Source: Callaeas wilsoni
Taxonomy: Eukaryota > Chordata > Aves > Passeriformes > Callaeidae
Assembly: GCA_013398955.1 (NCBI GenBank)
Contig: VWPU01012192.1
Location: 62,001-126,000, forward strand
Direction of reading: 5' to 3'
Length of the DNA: 64,000 nucleotides
Shown: piece after piece, positions 13,246 to 31,751 of the stretch
Layout: every line of letters starts with the position of its first letter
Position numbering within the stretch: the stretch's first letter is position 1
Program-made: the position numbers and the translations under genes
Notes under the pieces: model-generated
Seen by the model: only the letters and a program-made list of their open reading frames with translations
Databases searched by the model: none
Told to the model about the DNA's origin: nothing

Positions 13246-13930
13246 TGTCACCGACACCGAGTGTCTTGGGGTGATTCTATGACCATACTGGATACCCCAT
13301 CGCCTGCTTGATTTCTAGTGTACCTTTAAATTGCAAAGGGGGGAAAGAGAAGCTGAGAGAACTCTTCAAAGTGGACAGCTTGACCTTGTAACTAGAATGT
13401 TTTGCATTCTTTTCTCTCCTGATTCTGACAGCATTTGTTGGTTGGAGGACTTTTGCTCTCCGGTCTCTTCGGCTTTCAGCGGAGAAGGGACTGTGATCTG
13501 CCTCAGCGGCTTCTGTTCCTTTTTGGACTGTTCTTGGCTTGCTTTTCATCCGAGACCAGCTCCCATCTCCGGACCTGCTCGGCGGGACCCTCCAAGGGGG
13601 ATCGTCGGACCCTGCCTGGCCCGGCCCAGCTCAGGCCTGCAGGTTTTACCTACAGAAAGAACTCTAAAATCCATAGTCCTCTTTTAGGGGACAGCGGAGG
13701 GGGTTTCAATATCCTTTTTTTCCCGTGACAGCGGGGGACTCTGTTTTGTTAAATAAATAGTTTTTTTCACTTTCACTCGAGAAATTATTTTCCCAAACCC
13801 GTGCGGGAGGTGCTGCCGGGGCCTGCTTGCCTGGCAGGCAGGAGAGAGAGAGAGATAGACGACCCTCTCGGGTTGTTTCCTCCTGGATTTGTGTTCAAAC
13901 CGGCACACTGAGTCACGAACAATTACCAAT
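13246..13930 (+). mobile_element. Probable LTR remnant, family C (3' boundary uncertain)
   Basis: The segment starts TGTCACCGACACCGAG and has an AATAAA at 13752-13757 followed by ATAGTTTTTTTCACTTTC, a layout typical of the polyadenylation region of an avian LTR. GGAGGTG occurs just before the start (13239-13245) and at 13806-13812, which could mark a short element ending at 13805. Alternatively the LTR continues to about 13930, because TTTGGTGCTGTCAC near 13936 resembles a retroviral primer-binding site. No gag, pol or env sequence follows. The orientation is plus, antisense to DSCAM. Confidence 0.45.
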
Positions 13931-14430
13931 TTGGTGCTGTCACAACCATCAGCTCTTGTTTGAACTTGCTCACCAGTCCTGTGGCTTAATTCAGCAGCGC
14001 AGATGTTGCCAAGTGGTTGCACAATACAGGACAACATCCATGGCGACACAGCACGGTTTTACACTGGATGTCTCCAGAAAAGCTCTGGCGATTCACGCTG
14101 GAGCAATTCGAGACCCTGCCATCTGGAGCCATCTGTGCTGCCTCCTTGCCAGGAACGCGGCCGTTTCCCGCTGCGGAGCCACCGGGAGCACACGTGTGCC
14201 ACCATCCTCTTCCATCAGCCTGGCAGGAGCTGAGCTGCAGTGAGTGACAAACTGGCACGTTCGCTCCTGCCCTCGTGTCCTGGGTTTTGCAGGGTGGGCA
14301 GTAACCCCTGGCAGAAGGGCGGGATGCAGCAACTCCCTCATGGTCTGTGCCCTGCTGCGGGGCATGACAGAGCCATCTGTCGCGGCCGTTAGTTTCACTG
14401 TCCCCTCTCTGTAAACAGGGACAATTGCAC
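13800..14430. other. GC- and CpG-rich block inside an AT-rich intron
   Basis: Strings such as GCGGCCG (twice), CCGCTGCGG and CACGTG occur here, while the flanking intron is AT-rich. A 175-codon open frame on the minus strand (14093-14620) and others on the plus strand cross it, but none has a motif I recognise. It could be part of the neighbouring retroviral remnant or an unmethylated regulatory segment. I cannot decide from sequence alone. Confidence 0.4.
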
Positions 14431-14936
14431 TGCCATTGCCCTGCCCTTGGAGGATGTTATCCAGAGGCTTTCCCAGAGGACAACCTGCTTGGCTGCTCCG
14501 ATGTGTCCCATAATGGGTTTTGGGCTGTGTCACACGGAATAGCAATGAGGCCAGACACCCCCGTGAACGGCTGCGGGAATCAATTCCATGGGAGACAAAA
14601 ATTTCATGGAAAAGATGCATGAAATACTAGGAAAGGCCCCTCTAACCACTGGAACTAATGACTCTTAATGGCCTATGGTTATGTGTCTTATGGCTGATTG
14701 ACTTTGGTGCTGGAGATTTTCCGAAGTGAGGACAAATAAACAATTCCTCTTTTCTGCCTGGCAGCCTACTGTCAGGAAATCAGGAGCTATTTTACACCTC
14801 TGAGACTTTAACCTCTCTGACAGCATGGCTGGCAGATTCAAAATGGGGTTCATGAGAGGAAAAAATGGAAGATGAGCAAAAAGAAAAAAAAATCACCCAT
14901 GAAATGTGAGTAAAACAGTATCTGAGGCGCAAATTA

Positions 14937-16766
<1,830 letters not shown>

Positions 16767-16865
16767 CTCGGATAGAACTGCCACCATTGTCTCCAGGTAT
16801 CCAGGAAAGAGTGATAGAGGAAGATGTAGTTTTGGATACAGTGAGTCTTGGCTGGTCTGGTGGAA
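16767..16865 (-). CDS. DSCAM: DSCAM exon: first part of fibronectin type III domain 5
   Basis: A 99-base exon that completes a valine codon and encodes '[19 protein letters not shown]' and '[14 protein letters not shown]'. It contains the FNIII strand B tryptophan. Acceptor ACTAG/TTCC, donor CCGAG/GTAATG. This region is nearly identical between DSCAM and DSCAML1, so it does not separate them by itself; the neighbouring exons do. The two halves of FN5 are separated by a 581-base intron. Confidence 0.94.
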
Positions 16866-20669
<3,804 letters not shown>

Positions 20670-20787
20670 CTATCCTTCATCCATTTGACCGTTGGAGCCG
20701 GGTCCCCCACAGCTTTGCAAGGGAGAACAATGTCCTTCATCCAGGGGGTTGTCACCGTCCCGCTGAACGTCAGAATCCTGGCAGGAG
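20670..20787 (-). CDS. DSCAM: DSCAM exon: first half of Ig domain 10
   Basis: A 118-base exon encoding '[19 protein letters not shown]', '[20 protein letters not shown]' and two bases of a serine codon. The cysteine in 'LPCKA' and the tryptophan in 'VKWMK' are the B-strand cysteine and C-strand tryptophan of an I-set Ig fold. Acceptor CCCAG/CTCC, donor GATAG/GTAACC. The TGA and TAG triplets near the 3' end fall in other frames. DSCAML1 differs clearly in this region as I remember it, which supports the DSCAM call. Confidence 0.95.
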
Positions 20788-22161
20788 CTGGGCAGGAGAG
20801 AGCAAGAGAGACTGAGGTGAGGTGTCTGTTCCTACAGCCCTTGGAAGCGAAATAGAGGCACCCAAAGTTAAAGGAGGGAAACGAAATCAGCCGAAAAAAG
20901 GTGTTTTAAGGATACTAATTCCTTTAAACTCGTAATATTAGCTGTTTATTCAAGCAAAATATCAGTTTTAGTACCTGGAAGACAAGTAACTAAAAGAGAC
21001 ATGAGGCCCAGGATTGGAAGCGTCTTTGTAGAGAAAAATAACAAACCCAGTTATTTATTGTCTTTACTGACTTTTATATATTTTGGAGTAGAAATTATGG
21101 ATGAAAATTACGTCCAAGGGATGCTTCTCTCCAAAATTCCAGCAAGAAGTGTCCACAGTAGATGGGTGTCTTATAAAAACTGAATTATTGATACATCTCT
21201 TCTACAACAGTTTTGGTACTAAGCAAAATAAACCTTCATGTACATTAGCACATTGTAGAGTCTATCTGAAATCCACAAATGTGAACAAACTAAAATCAGT
21301 TTTTATCAGCTCTCAGATCACCTAAATATATACCAAAAAATCAGCCCTGTATTTTCAGTTTATAGGTTGTGTTAGAACTTCACTTGTTATTCCTCAAGAA
21401 TGACCCTTGATAGAAATAGACTTGCTGTTGGCCTCTAAATATACATTTTAAAGGCACGTACTGAATACAGATAGAAAAAATACTGTATTTTAGTCCTACT
21501 CTTTAGATCTACTTCAGTCGTGCACACCAATCAGAATTTATACTTAATAATCCATTTTGCACCGATTAGGAAAACATGAAAATGAGACTCAGCATCAAAT
21601 ATAACTGGGACAGTTAATCTGGAAAAAGATTCATGCATAAAAGAACAGGCCTTGAAAAATTAAGCAAAATTACTTGAGTAGGCTGCAACGGGACTTGAGA
21701 TATTCACAGAAAGAAAAGATTTCACAGATTATACAATCAGTTTGGACTATGTTGCCTATGTTCTCTTCAAGCACTTGAAGAGGCCAAGCTTCCCAAGAGG
21801 TTTTTTCCTCTGGTCAGAATTTTAACTAAAACACAAGTAGCTGCCTAAAGATTTAGGGAACAGACAAAGTGAAGGTTGGGTAACGGGACAGGGTTACTTT
21901 CCTAAGGGCCAAGGATCAACATGTCCTGTGCTGGCTAAAGAGCAGCTGGAGATCCCTGGCTCCCTCCTTCCAGAGCTCTGAGGTTTCACCCTGCCGGGAG
22001 AGAGCCGTGCTTTGTGCTGCCCCGGGAAGGTCGGACACCAGAGTGACGCAAAGACACCGGGCAGCCACAAGCTCTCATGGATCAGGCTGGTTTCCCACCT
22101 GGGCACTCCTGGGGCCACATCTAGGAAAGATTTACACCGGGCTGTACTCCCCCAGGACGTG

Positions 22162-22553
22162 TGTGTTGGGATTGCATGGCCAGGTTTTGGTAGTGGGGAG
22201 GTTACAGGTTGCCAGGAGCTTCAGCAGACGTGATGAACTGCTTGTAACCCCTATTCCCATCTTCCTGTGCTGCTGGGGAGGAGCAGCTAGAGCTGGGAAG
22301 GAGGGAAGAGTGTGGGGAAGGTGTTTTTAAGGTTTATTTTCCTTCTCATTATCGTGCTTTGATTTTGTTGGTAATAAATTCAATTAATAGTTCTAATTTG
22401 AGTCTGTTTTGCCCGTGACGGTGAGTGATCTCTCTCTGTCTTCATCTCAACTCAGAACCTTTGTTATATTTTCCCTCCCCTGTCCACCTGCAGAGGGGAG
22501 TGATAGTCTCTGGTGGGTGTCTGGCATCCAGCCTGGGTCAACCCCCCCCACCA
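22162..22553 (+). mobile_element. Solo LTR of a passerine endogenous retrovirus type
   Basis: It starts TGTGTTGGGATTGCATGGCC, has AATAAA at 22373-22378, then GAGTCTGTTTTGCCCGTGAC, and ends CATCCAGCCTGGGTCAACCC with a short C-run and ACCA. The beginning and end are roughly inverted (TGTGTTGGG and CCC-ACCA). I recall this LTR type as very common in songbird genomes, a point from memory that I could not check. The orientation is plus, antisense to DSCAM. No internal viral sequence accompanies it. I could not identify a convincing target duplication, so the ends may be off by a few bases. Confidence 0.8.
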
Positions 22554-24007
22554 TGAGCTAATTAACTAAAGTAACTCAAACACAAAAAATGCTCAGTGCA
22601 CCCAGAGATGCAGAGTGAAATGCTGACTCTGCTGCAGTTGGTGTTGGAAGTCACACCTGTCTTCAGAGGTGCCAGCTTTTGCTGCAGGAGGTGCCTCGTG
22701 GCCCTCATGCCATCTTTGAAAAGCAGCAGGAGATGCTGTTACCTCTGACTGTCTACAAAACACACCTGTGAGCTCAAATTCCTGTCCCATGCAAAATTCC
22801 CTCTGCAATGTGAAGTCTGAAAACGCGTTTAAAATTAAATAGACCTAATTTTCTCCCTGGACTTTCCATATTTTCAGTATTTCTTGAACTATCCAGCTAC
22901 TTTCAACTGTGGCCAGTTCCTGGAGGACAAAGCACGTGGAATACAGGAATCCCGGTGAAGCCTTTGACATGGCATGGCACCACTCTTAGCAAACTTTCTG
23001 GGTTATCTCTTCATTTTTAATAGTTATTTCAACATGAATTCTTCCTTAAGAAGTCATAAGGTGGACATCAGATGTTGAAAGTGCCACATTTGTGTTGTAG
23101 CTCCTGGTTTTCAATATCCTGTATCCCTCATTTTACCGAGATGTGTGGAAGCAACATAAACCTCACAGGAGCCTAAGCCACTGGTAAGATGATAGACCAT
23201 AGCTCAGAAAATTATCAGAAAAGCACAGTGCACTATTTTTGTGAAAGTATCCACAGCTTTCTATGGATTTTCTTATTCCTTCTATGTACTGAGTGCTTTT
23301 AAAAGAGATGGTAAAACAGCAGGAAATTTTTCAAGCCCAATTTTCTTTATAGCTGAACTTAACAATGTCCTGAGACTGCTAAAAGGTGCACAAAGAAAAC
23401 TGGAAACAAAATAAATGTCAAGTGAAATCCACCTCAGAGCAGTAGGTTTGAAATTCTAACAGGCATTCATGAGGTAAAAAAAGCCTGGAATCTCACAGAC
23501 CTCTTCCTTTTGAGCCAAGGGAATTTTTGGAACCATGTGGGTAAGCTGCAGGGTTTACTTCTTTGTTCTCAAAGCTACCCACATGCCTACACACTTCCCT
23601 CTAACCTTACATTTGATGGCATGGCACTGGATTAGGGCTGTGTCTGTTCTTATTTTTTTTTACAAATTACCAAATTATTAGTTGAAGATAAAGAGGTTCC
23701 TTCACAGAACAGTGCACTGTCTCATGCTAATGCAGTTTTCTGCATGCTTGTTTGTTTAAATTACAAATCCTCCAACCTACATTTACTGTCACAGAAATAG
23801 AAATGGGCAGAAATTCTTTGCAAGAGGTTGTAACAAAAGGTTTTTTTCCTTGCTCTAGAGGACACAACAGTTTTAAAGGTGAACTTCAGAAGGAAACTGA
23901 ACAAGAGCTATGACAGTTCACTGCAGTTCGGCTTAAAACAAATAAAAGATCCGACAGTGAATACCCTGGGTCAGGAGTTTCTTTAATTTGCTTTATCACA
24001 GAAGGGG

Positions 24008-24128
24008 GTGGATGCCCTGGCACAGGGTGCCCAGAGAAGCTGTGGCTGCCCCTGGATCCCTGGCAGTGCCCAAGGCCAGGCTGGACATTGGGGCTGGGAG
24101 CAGCCTGGGACAGTGGGAGGTGTCCCTG
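24008..24128 (+). mobile_element. CR1 LINE fragment, upstream piece, split by an LTR
   Basis: It reads GATGCCCTGGCACAGGGTGC, then CAGAGAAGCTGTGGCTGCCC and CAGTGGGAGGTGTCCCTG. This is the same CR1 region as at 49907 and 56150 but in forward orientation. It stops abruptly at 24128 and resumes at 24470, so one CR1 copy was interrupted by the LTR between. Confidence 0.9.
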
Positions 24129-24469
24129 TGTGGATGCTGAAATGCTGTTGCAGGGAAATTTTCTCTTCTTGCATTCATTCTGTGAGAACTTTTCCTTTGC
24201 TGTGTAAGCTATGTAAACAATAGATAGGGTTTTTGTAAATAGCATTCATATCTGGTATCTTCTGACCGTGTGTACATTATATTAGGAAAAAACATTTCTA
24301 AGTGGGTGTCTGAGACTTTGACCAATCACCCTAGGAGAAGTGTGAGCACTGTTCAATTGCTTTATGGAACTAGAATATATAAATGGTATTGTAAATTTAA
24401 TAAATAATTCATTCCTCGCTCTGGACTCCTGCCTCGCTGCATCTCTGAACCCCTGCTTGGAAGCCCACA
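24129..24469 (+). mobile_element. Solo LTR, family A, copy 2, inserted into a CR1
   Basis: This 341-base element starts TGTGGATGC and ends AAGCCCACA, giving TG...CA ends with a TGTGG/CCACA terminal inversion. It is flanked by TCCCTG at 24123-24128 and again at 24470-24475, a 6-base target duplication. Removing the element and one TCCCTG restores the CR1 sequence found elsewhere in the window, which defines both ends. A TATA-like motif is at 24376-24383 and AATAAA at 24399-24404. A relative lies at 288-611. It is a recombined LTR with no viral genes. Confidence 0.93.
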
Positions 24470-24545
24470 TCCCTGCCCATGGCAGGGGGTCGGATGGGAT
24501 TTTTAAGGTCCCTTCCAACCCAAACCATTCCATGATTCTCTGTTT
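24470..24545 (+). mobile_element. CR1 LINE fragment, 3' end, downstream of the LTR
   Basis: It continues the interrupted CR1: TCCCTGCCCATGGCAGGGGG, then CCTTCCAACCCAAACCATTC and CATGATTCTCTGTTTC, the forward CR1 3' end. Together with 24008-24128 it is one of only two plus-strand CR1 copies in the window. Confidence 0.9.
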
Positions 24546-26538
24546 CTATCACCCCGTGTATTCCAGTCTGATGAACCATCAAAGAAACACCAGTGTGTAC
24601 TGTCATGTGAGCCCCACATGTTATTTAAAAACATTGAACACACAAAGCAACATAGACTGGGGGGGGGGGAGGAAATCTGTTCAAAATTATTAATGGTCAG
24701 GTAGTTCAAAAAAACCAGGGGAAACTCAAAAGTCAGAGAGTTGTCCCCAGAGGATCAGATTGCCAGGGGTCTGGATCTCTTACCGTCACACTGCCAGCAA
24801 ATGCCATTCCCCATCAGTCATGGTCAGTAAATCAGAGGAACAAGTGCGTGCAAGGTTTTTTGTTTTCTGAACATACTTGATAGGCTAAACCCACATCTTT
24901 CAAGTCAGCAGTGAAGAGTAATTTGAGGGGCAGGAGCACAGCTTGCTTACGTGGAGGCTGAACTTTCATTGCCATGATTATTTTCTGTTTGTTGGGGATT
25001 TTTTTTATTATTTCTGTCAGTTAATTACAGAGAATAACAATCTGTTCTGAGAAATGAAGACACTAAAGAAAGAAAGAAATGTTAACTTGAATTAAGCTTT
25101 CATTTAAATTGGACTATCCATTTCACATCAAACCCCTATCTAGACATTCTCATTGTTCTCAAAGGAGTTCTTAAAGGGGTTATAATTAAGTTGACATAAT
25201 TCAATTCAAAGTTAACTCTCATTAGCTGTCATGATGGTATCATTACTTGGACAGTTACTGTGCAGTAAGAGGAGCAAAAAAAGGAAGCAAACAACTACAA
25301 AATAATGGCCCACAGGATGTTTTTGCATTGGGAACTTATGGCAAAATCAGGCTATAACTGCTTCTAACCCCGGGATGTGCTGTTTGCTACAGATATAGTG
25401 GAGGGTGAGAAAGGTCTTTGAGGCTTTGAGCTCTGCCCATCCTTTCTCATTGTGCAGCCACTGCCCTCAGCACTGATCACCACTTTCTCCCAGCTCCCTA
25501 AAAATCCCTGTGATGCATTTATAAAGGCAATTTTGTATGTGATACAATAATTTCTAACCTAGCTACATCCAAAGTTCATAAAATTGCTATCTATCAGTAT
25601 TCCTAGTGCATATCAAACCCTCCACAAATGGATTATTCATTACTTTTACAGTCCTAAGTGCATGTAAGAGGCTTTTCCTGAGCATCACCTAATGAAGACT
25701 TTATTTAGGAGTATCACTACAAACTCTAAGGTTGACTGGATGGATTCTACTGTCCTTTGAAATAAAGTCTTCTTCAGACTGACCTGTCTATATTGAAGTA
25801 ATTAATTATATTTTCTTTTAAATCATCTTGCCTTTTCATGAAAGTTATTTTTAAGTTCACTTATTTGTCATCATGGATTATGTTACATAAGCTTCAGAGG
25901 AGTAGAATTAATTCTGGTAAGCTGGATCAGTTTAAGTACATGTGGGTCAAGTTGCAACTTCTCGGTTTTTGGCAACCAGAGAGCAATTGCATGTTGCAAT
26001 TCCTCATAACTTGAGGTTATCAATATCGGTGCCTGAAAAGCCTGAATTGATCTGTGTTCATCTTTGAACATTTCCCTCTTTTTAAAATGCATAGGGCACA
26101 GAAAAAGTGAACTTCTACTGCATTTTGTGCAGGGTTTGCCTGCAGCCTCAATCTATTAGTATTGCACCATGTCTAATTATTTTTGCTCTTATTCAAGCAT
26201 TTTTTTACCCTCATTTTTGTTTCCCTTTCTCTTTTCATCATCACACATCCATTACACACAGGTGACAGCAAAGGAGGAGCACACTGAAACCTTTGCTCTG
26301 TTTCCCTGAGTTGTTCTTTCATGATCTTCCTTTGCTGGTGTCCTTTACACACCTTATCTCCCTTTTAGGATCTCAGCTTTGGTCTCACCGATGTTCATAA
26401 TACAGTGTGCACTTATGCTACAACAAAAAAAGATCCAGATTTCTCAGATCTGAATAACCCTGTTTGCAGCTTCTCCACACTGGGAAACTGTCATGTGTTC
26501 AAAGAGTACCCTCCAAAATCAGCAGTACCATCCACGAT

Positions 26539-27125
26539 AATCACAGAATCCTAGAAGGGTTGGGTTGGAAGGGAGGTTAAAGATCATATGGTTCCAACCC
26601 CGTGCCACAGGCCATTATCCCAGGTTGCTCCAAGCTCCATCCAACCTGGCCTTGAACACTACCAGGGATGGGGCAGCCACAAAATCTCTGGGCAACCTGT
26701 GCCAGGGCCTTACCACACTCACAGGGAAGAATTTCTTCCCAATATCCCATCTAAACCTGCCCTCTGGCAGTTTAAAAGCATTCCCCCTTGTTCTGTCACT
26801 CTCTGTCCATATAAAAAGTCCCTCTTTCTCCTTCTTAAAACCTTCTTTGGACACTGGAAGGGACTCTGAGGTCACCCCAAAGCTTCTCCTCTCCAGGCTG
26901 AACAATCCCAGCTCTCCCAGCCTTTCCTCCCAGCAGAGCTGCTCCATCCCTCTGCTCATCCTGGTGCCTCCTCTGGACTCTCTCCAGCAGCTCCACGTCC
27001 TCCCTGTGCTGGGCGCAGGGCTGGGGCAGCTCTGCAGGTGGGGTCTCACCTGAGCACGGGGGCACAGGGGCAGAATCACCTCCCTCCACCCTCTGCCCAA
27101 ACTGCTTTTGATGCAGCCCAGGATA
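26539..27125 (-). mobile_element. CR1 LINE, long 3' fragment
   Basis: It opens AATCACAGAATCCTAGAAGG and continues through GGCCTTGAACACTACCAGGG and AGAATTTCTTCCCAATATCC to CTTTTGATGCAGCCCAGGAT. At nearly 590 bases it is the longest single CR1 fragment here. The open frames over it are repeat shadows. Confidence 0.9.
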
Positions 27126-28047
27126 ACAGTTCTGATGTTAATCTACCATCATTAAACTGGTGATCTACCAGCTAGACAGATAGGAACAGGGAGATTTCCC
27201 ATGGTGATGGAGTTTGCTCTTCCATGCAGAAAGTGCTTTCATGTTGGTGGCAGTAGGTTAAACTTCTGCAGAGCCTTTTCAGAAAGAACCTGTCATCATA
27301 ATGCACTAGACACTTCATTTTACATCTTTACATCATTAAACACCCAAGTGAAGAATTAGCAGGCTTGTAAAACTATAAAGCCAATTAAATGTATCTAATT
27401 TTGCAGCTCTAGGGATCTGTGCATTACTCTGCCCATCCTGGCACTGGCTGTGACAATACCAAGCTGAATGGTAAAAAAAAATCAACCCGAAGACCCCATA
27501 TAGAGATTGAGTGGGATGGGCCTCTTCTCATTTTGCTGTTCAAAATGTTAGGCTTCCATTTCCAAGCCAAGGTGCTCTAATGTTGCAAGCATCACATCTC
27601 ACAAGACAGAATTCATAGGCCCCAGCAATATCTTTTAATAGAACAACTAATACAGCTGGAAATAAATATTCAGGATTTGAGGCACATTATCCTTTCATCA
27701 TATCTGAAATAGAAGCAGCAAACTTCAAAGCTAATGCAAGTAGAGAACAATTGTTCAGAGTTTAGATATGTTAATCAGACCATTTTATACAGAGGATGGT
27801 ACTTGTGGAGTACACAAGAGATATTACTAAGGAAAGGAATGATAAAGAAGTTACCTTGTACAGCAAGGAAAAGAAACGTACTCAGAGGGGGAGAGGCATC
27901 ATCTGCAAACCTCCTGTACCCAACAACTGAAGATAAAAATTGCTCCGAAAAGCAATCTATTCCCTTCTAAGGTAGGCTGGATGAGTTACCCCCTGGAGGA
28001 GCACGTCATCCCCTCTCTGCTGACTCCAGCAGAAGCTCGAGCAATTA

Positions 28048-28431
<384 letters not shown>

Positions 28432-31400
28432 TCAGGGCTCTTCGGATGAGTATCAATTGCTCCAAACAGATGGCAGATGGCAATAAACAGAGCAGACACA
28501 GTAACTTGTTGCAATCCACTCAAATTCAGTGAATTTGTGCCTGTGCCTTGTGTACAGATTGGTTTTATCCAGATTAGGACTTCTATGTGCCATTTATTTT
28601 TACAGACTTGGATAAACAACGGAAGTGAAAAAATATGGCTACATTTTACCGTCAGTAGTTCTGACAAACTGATTTAGCTCTACACAAAGCTTTCCCAATG
28701 GAGGATTCAGTCCTGCATCTGCTGTGAAATCTGGAGTTTACTATTTTTGTCACCTAGAACCTTCAGTGTTCCTTATTTCTGGGTTTTGGTGGCTTATCCC
28801 TTCAGCAGTGGTGCAAACCAAGAAATAAAACTGTGCTCTGCAGCAGACTGTTCAAACTTCCCCCAAGTCTAGTTTTGTTTAATCACGAAATTACTTCCAT
28901 TCAAAGACTGCCAGCTGAAGGTCATCTCAGCCAGTTGGCTGCATTAGCGGGGAAGGACAAGTGCTGGAAGAAATGCCAGTTCAGTCTCTCCTCTGTCACT
29001 CAAGTGCCTTGGCCAAGGGCTGCAGAGGAGCCAATCATCTGCTCTGCAGTCCCTGCTCATCCATGAGAGGCTCTGCATCCTGCTCGGAGCAACCTGTGCA
29101 GGGAAAGGTGTGGAGGAACACGTCAACCCCTCCAGGGGGCTTTGAGAGCCTCAGCACATCCTCCACAGGAAGTCTGAGAAGGGAAACCTCAGCTCTGAAC
29201 AGCGTTACAGTGCTCAGTATTGCCACTTTTATTTCTGACACGGGCTTTGTGATGCCTGCATGTACAAATGAACCATTGGAATGAATAATACTCACTTTCC
29301 TGTGCAGTGCTGAGCCTGGTAACGGCTAACTAACACTAGGCTAAAAATAATTAGAAGGTTAATGACGTAGAAAAGAAGATTTTAGCAGGAATCAGCATTA
29401 AAAATAATGCATCAATGTAATATAAACTCGGTTCATACTGACAAAATGTGCAAAGAATCTCTTTGATATACAAATATCTGCTTGTGGTAAAGGCCAATTC
29501 CACCTGATTAGCATTTCAAAAGGCACATTGACCTGGAAACATTGGAATATGTAGTCCTTCAAAGTGTATTCCAAATAAATAAGAGATGTTTGTGAGATAT
29601 CATTAAACACCTCTCCATGTGAAGTGGCAGAGAGTTTCAGCTGCTGAATGGGTCACTGCACTGCTCTGTTCTTGAGCTGGTGCCACCTACAGCCAGGGCA
29701 AGAGGGGAGTTCATCTCCTCTGGCATTCGAAATCCAAAGTGAAGACATCTGTCTCTAAGCCAGGCACCTTGACTCCCTTCAGAAGCCGTGCAAAGACTTC
29801 TACAAAACCACATTTTTTTCCTTCCATGGAGAGTGACTTTTCTGGGAAGACTGGCATGCTCCAGCTAAGTTCCCCAGGCTCAGAACAAGCCCAAAGGGGA
29901 CCTTGTCATATTTTCTAGCCAAACTCATTGCCCCTTTGCTTGTCAAAATGCTAAATTAGTTTGTCCCATTTAGCCAGCATTTGCCTGGGTTCCCACTTCT
30001 GGTATGAAGAGGTCAATGCAGCCAGAAACCTTTATTATTATGTGAAATATTGCAGCAGGTTTTGAGAACCATCTGCCTTGACATTTACACAAGAGTATTG
30101 GACAAATGCCCGTAGCCTGACAGGCTGGGTCTTTGTGAGGTCATACATAAAAATTAATGTATTGATCATGGCAGAGGAGGCTGCAATTTAATATTCATGA
30201 GGCAGCATTTCCTACGGTTAATTTGAAAGTCAAACAGGCCAGGCTGTCTCTGGCACTTAGGCTCCACTCATCAATGCAGTTACCTAGCACAGGTGCCTTC
30301 TGAACCACCTACTGACATGGGACATGGATACAGCATTTAGGAACAGCTAAACATCACAGAATTCCTTAGTGCTAACTTTCATTCCAGCAACTGTCAGCTC
30401 TTTCTCACTGGAATTCCAAAGATGGAAAACAGCAGGATTTTCTGCTTTAAAGCTTTTAAAATGCCTTGTTTTCAACTCCTTCTTTCTCCTAGCATCATTC
30501 ATCCATCTGCATCTGGGGCTATGTCAAATGCAAAATCAATTATTGTCAGAATTAATTTATTAATCAAATCTGGTAAATGCATCTTCACTAAATTAACGAC
30601 TCTCATTTTCTTAAAAAAAACCTGCTGCAGCAAAAGATTTTGGTTTCTAACTGGTTAACACACATCTTGTGTTTCCTCAGCTCACATTCCCTTTTAAACA
30701 CTTGGGGATGCTTCAGTGACAAAGAATCGATTTTACTCTAAACTTTTGCCTGTCATTTCAATTAGCCTAACATGCCAGAGACTTTGATTACACAAGAAGA
30801 AAAAAAAAGGCAGCTTTGTCAGCAAAGAGAAGATTAAACAATTGAAATAAGAAATATTTAAAGGAATGTCACCTTGTCACATATTGGCCTGTGCATGAGC
30901 CAGTATAAAACATAAACTGCTGTTCTGTCTTAGAAGCAGTAACATGCTTGCTCAAGGGATTTTTTTCCTAACTGCTATTTTTCTTCAGCTTATAGATGAT
31001 GGGTTAATGTTTCTTCTGTCTCTAGCTCACTGTCTAAGGACAGACAGAGATCAGTCTCTGAAAAGCCAGCAAGGGCTGTGAAGAATAAAATGAAATCAAA
31101 TTCCTTTATAAAGATGCAGTCAATCTACTTCCCAAAGCAGGCAATGGCAAGAGATGCTGAGGAACAGCTGATGCAGGGAACATCATTTTCCTCTGCAACT
31201 TCAGCCCTATTGGTGTGCATTCCTTTGTACACTTTGAAGCAGCATGCCACCTCCTGGCATTTCTGACTCCTTTAGAGCACAATTAAATAGGTAATGTGCA
31301 TAAACTCTAAACCCTCTGGCTTCTATTCTTGATTGTTTCTTCTCTTTGTTGGTTTGTTTGTTATGTTTTTTAACACAACCTGGGAAAAATTCAGAAGAGG

Positions 31401-31751
31401 GCTATAGAAAAAAAATACATTTCTAGCAGTTTTCCAAGCAATCAGGGAGTTTCCCAAGCAGGGAGTTAAGACAACAGATAGCATTTTCTGTGGGCTGGAA
31501 GGTTATTTAGTGAAAGACAGCCTGCACCTTGCTTACAACTGGTTCTACACCAGGATAATAAGTGAACTACAGATCTCTATCTCCTCATTCGCTGTAAGTT
31601 GTAGGAAACTTGGAAGTGAACTGGGAAAGCCATATAGAAACTTTAAGGACATGAGTGAAAAGAGAGAAACAGCCCAGGCTTGTGGTGTGTGTTGTGAAGT
31701 AAGGGCATATACAAGTTGGTTACCTGTGTATTGGCTGCCTTATGCTGAAAA

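Noticed and set aside
14093..14620. 175-codon open frame in the GC-rich block
   Set aside because: GC-rich DNA gives long frames by chance, three other frames are also open here, and there is no recognisable motif.
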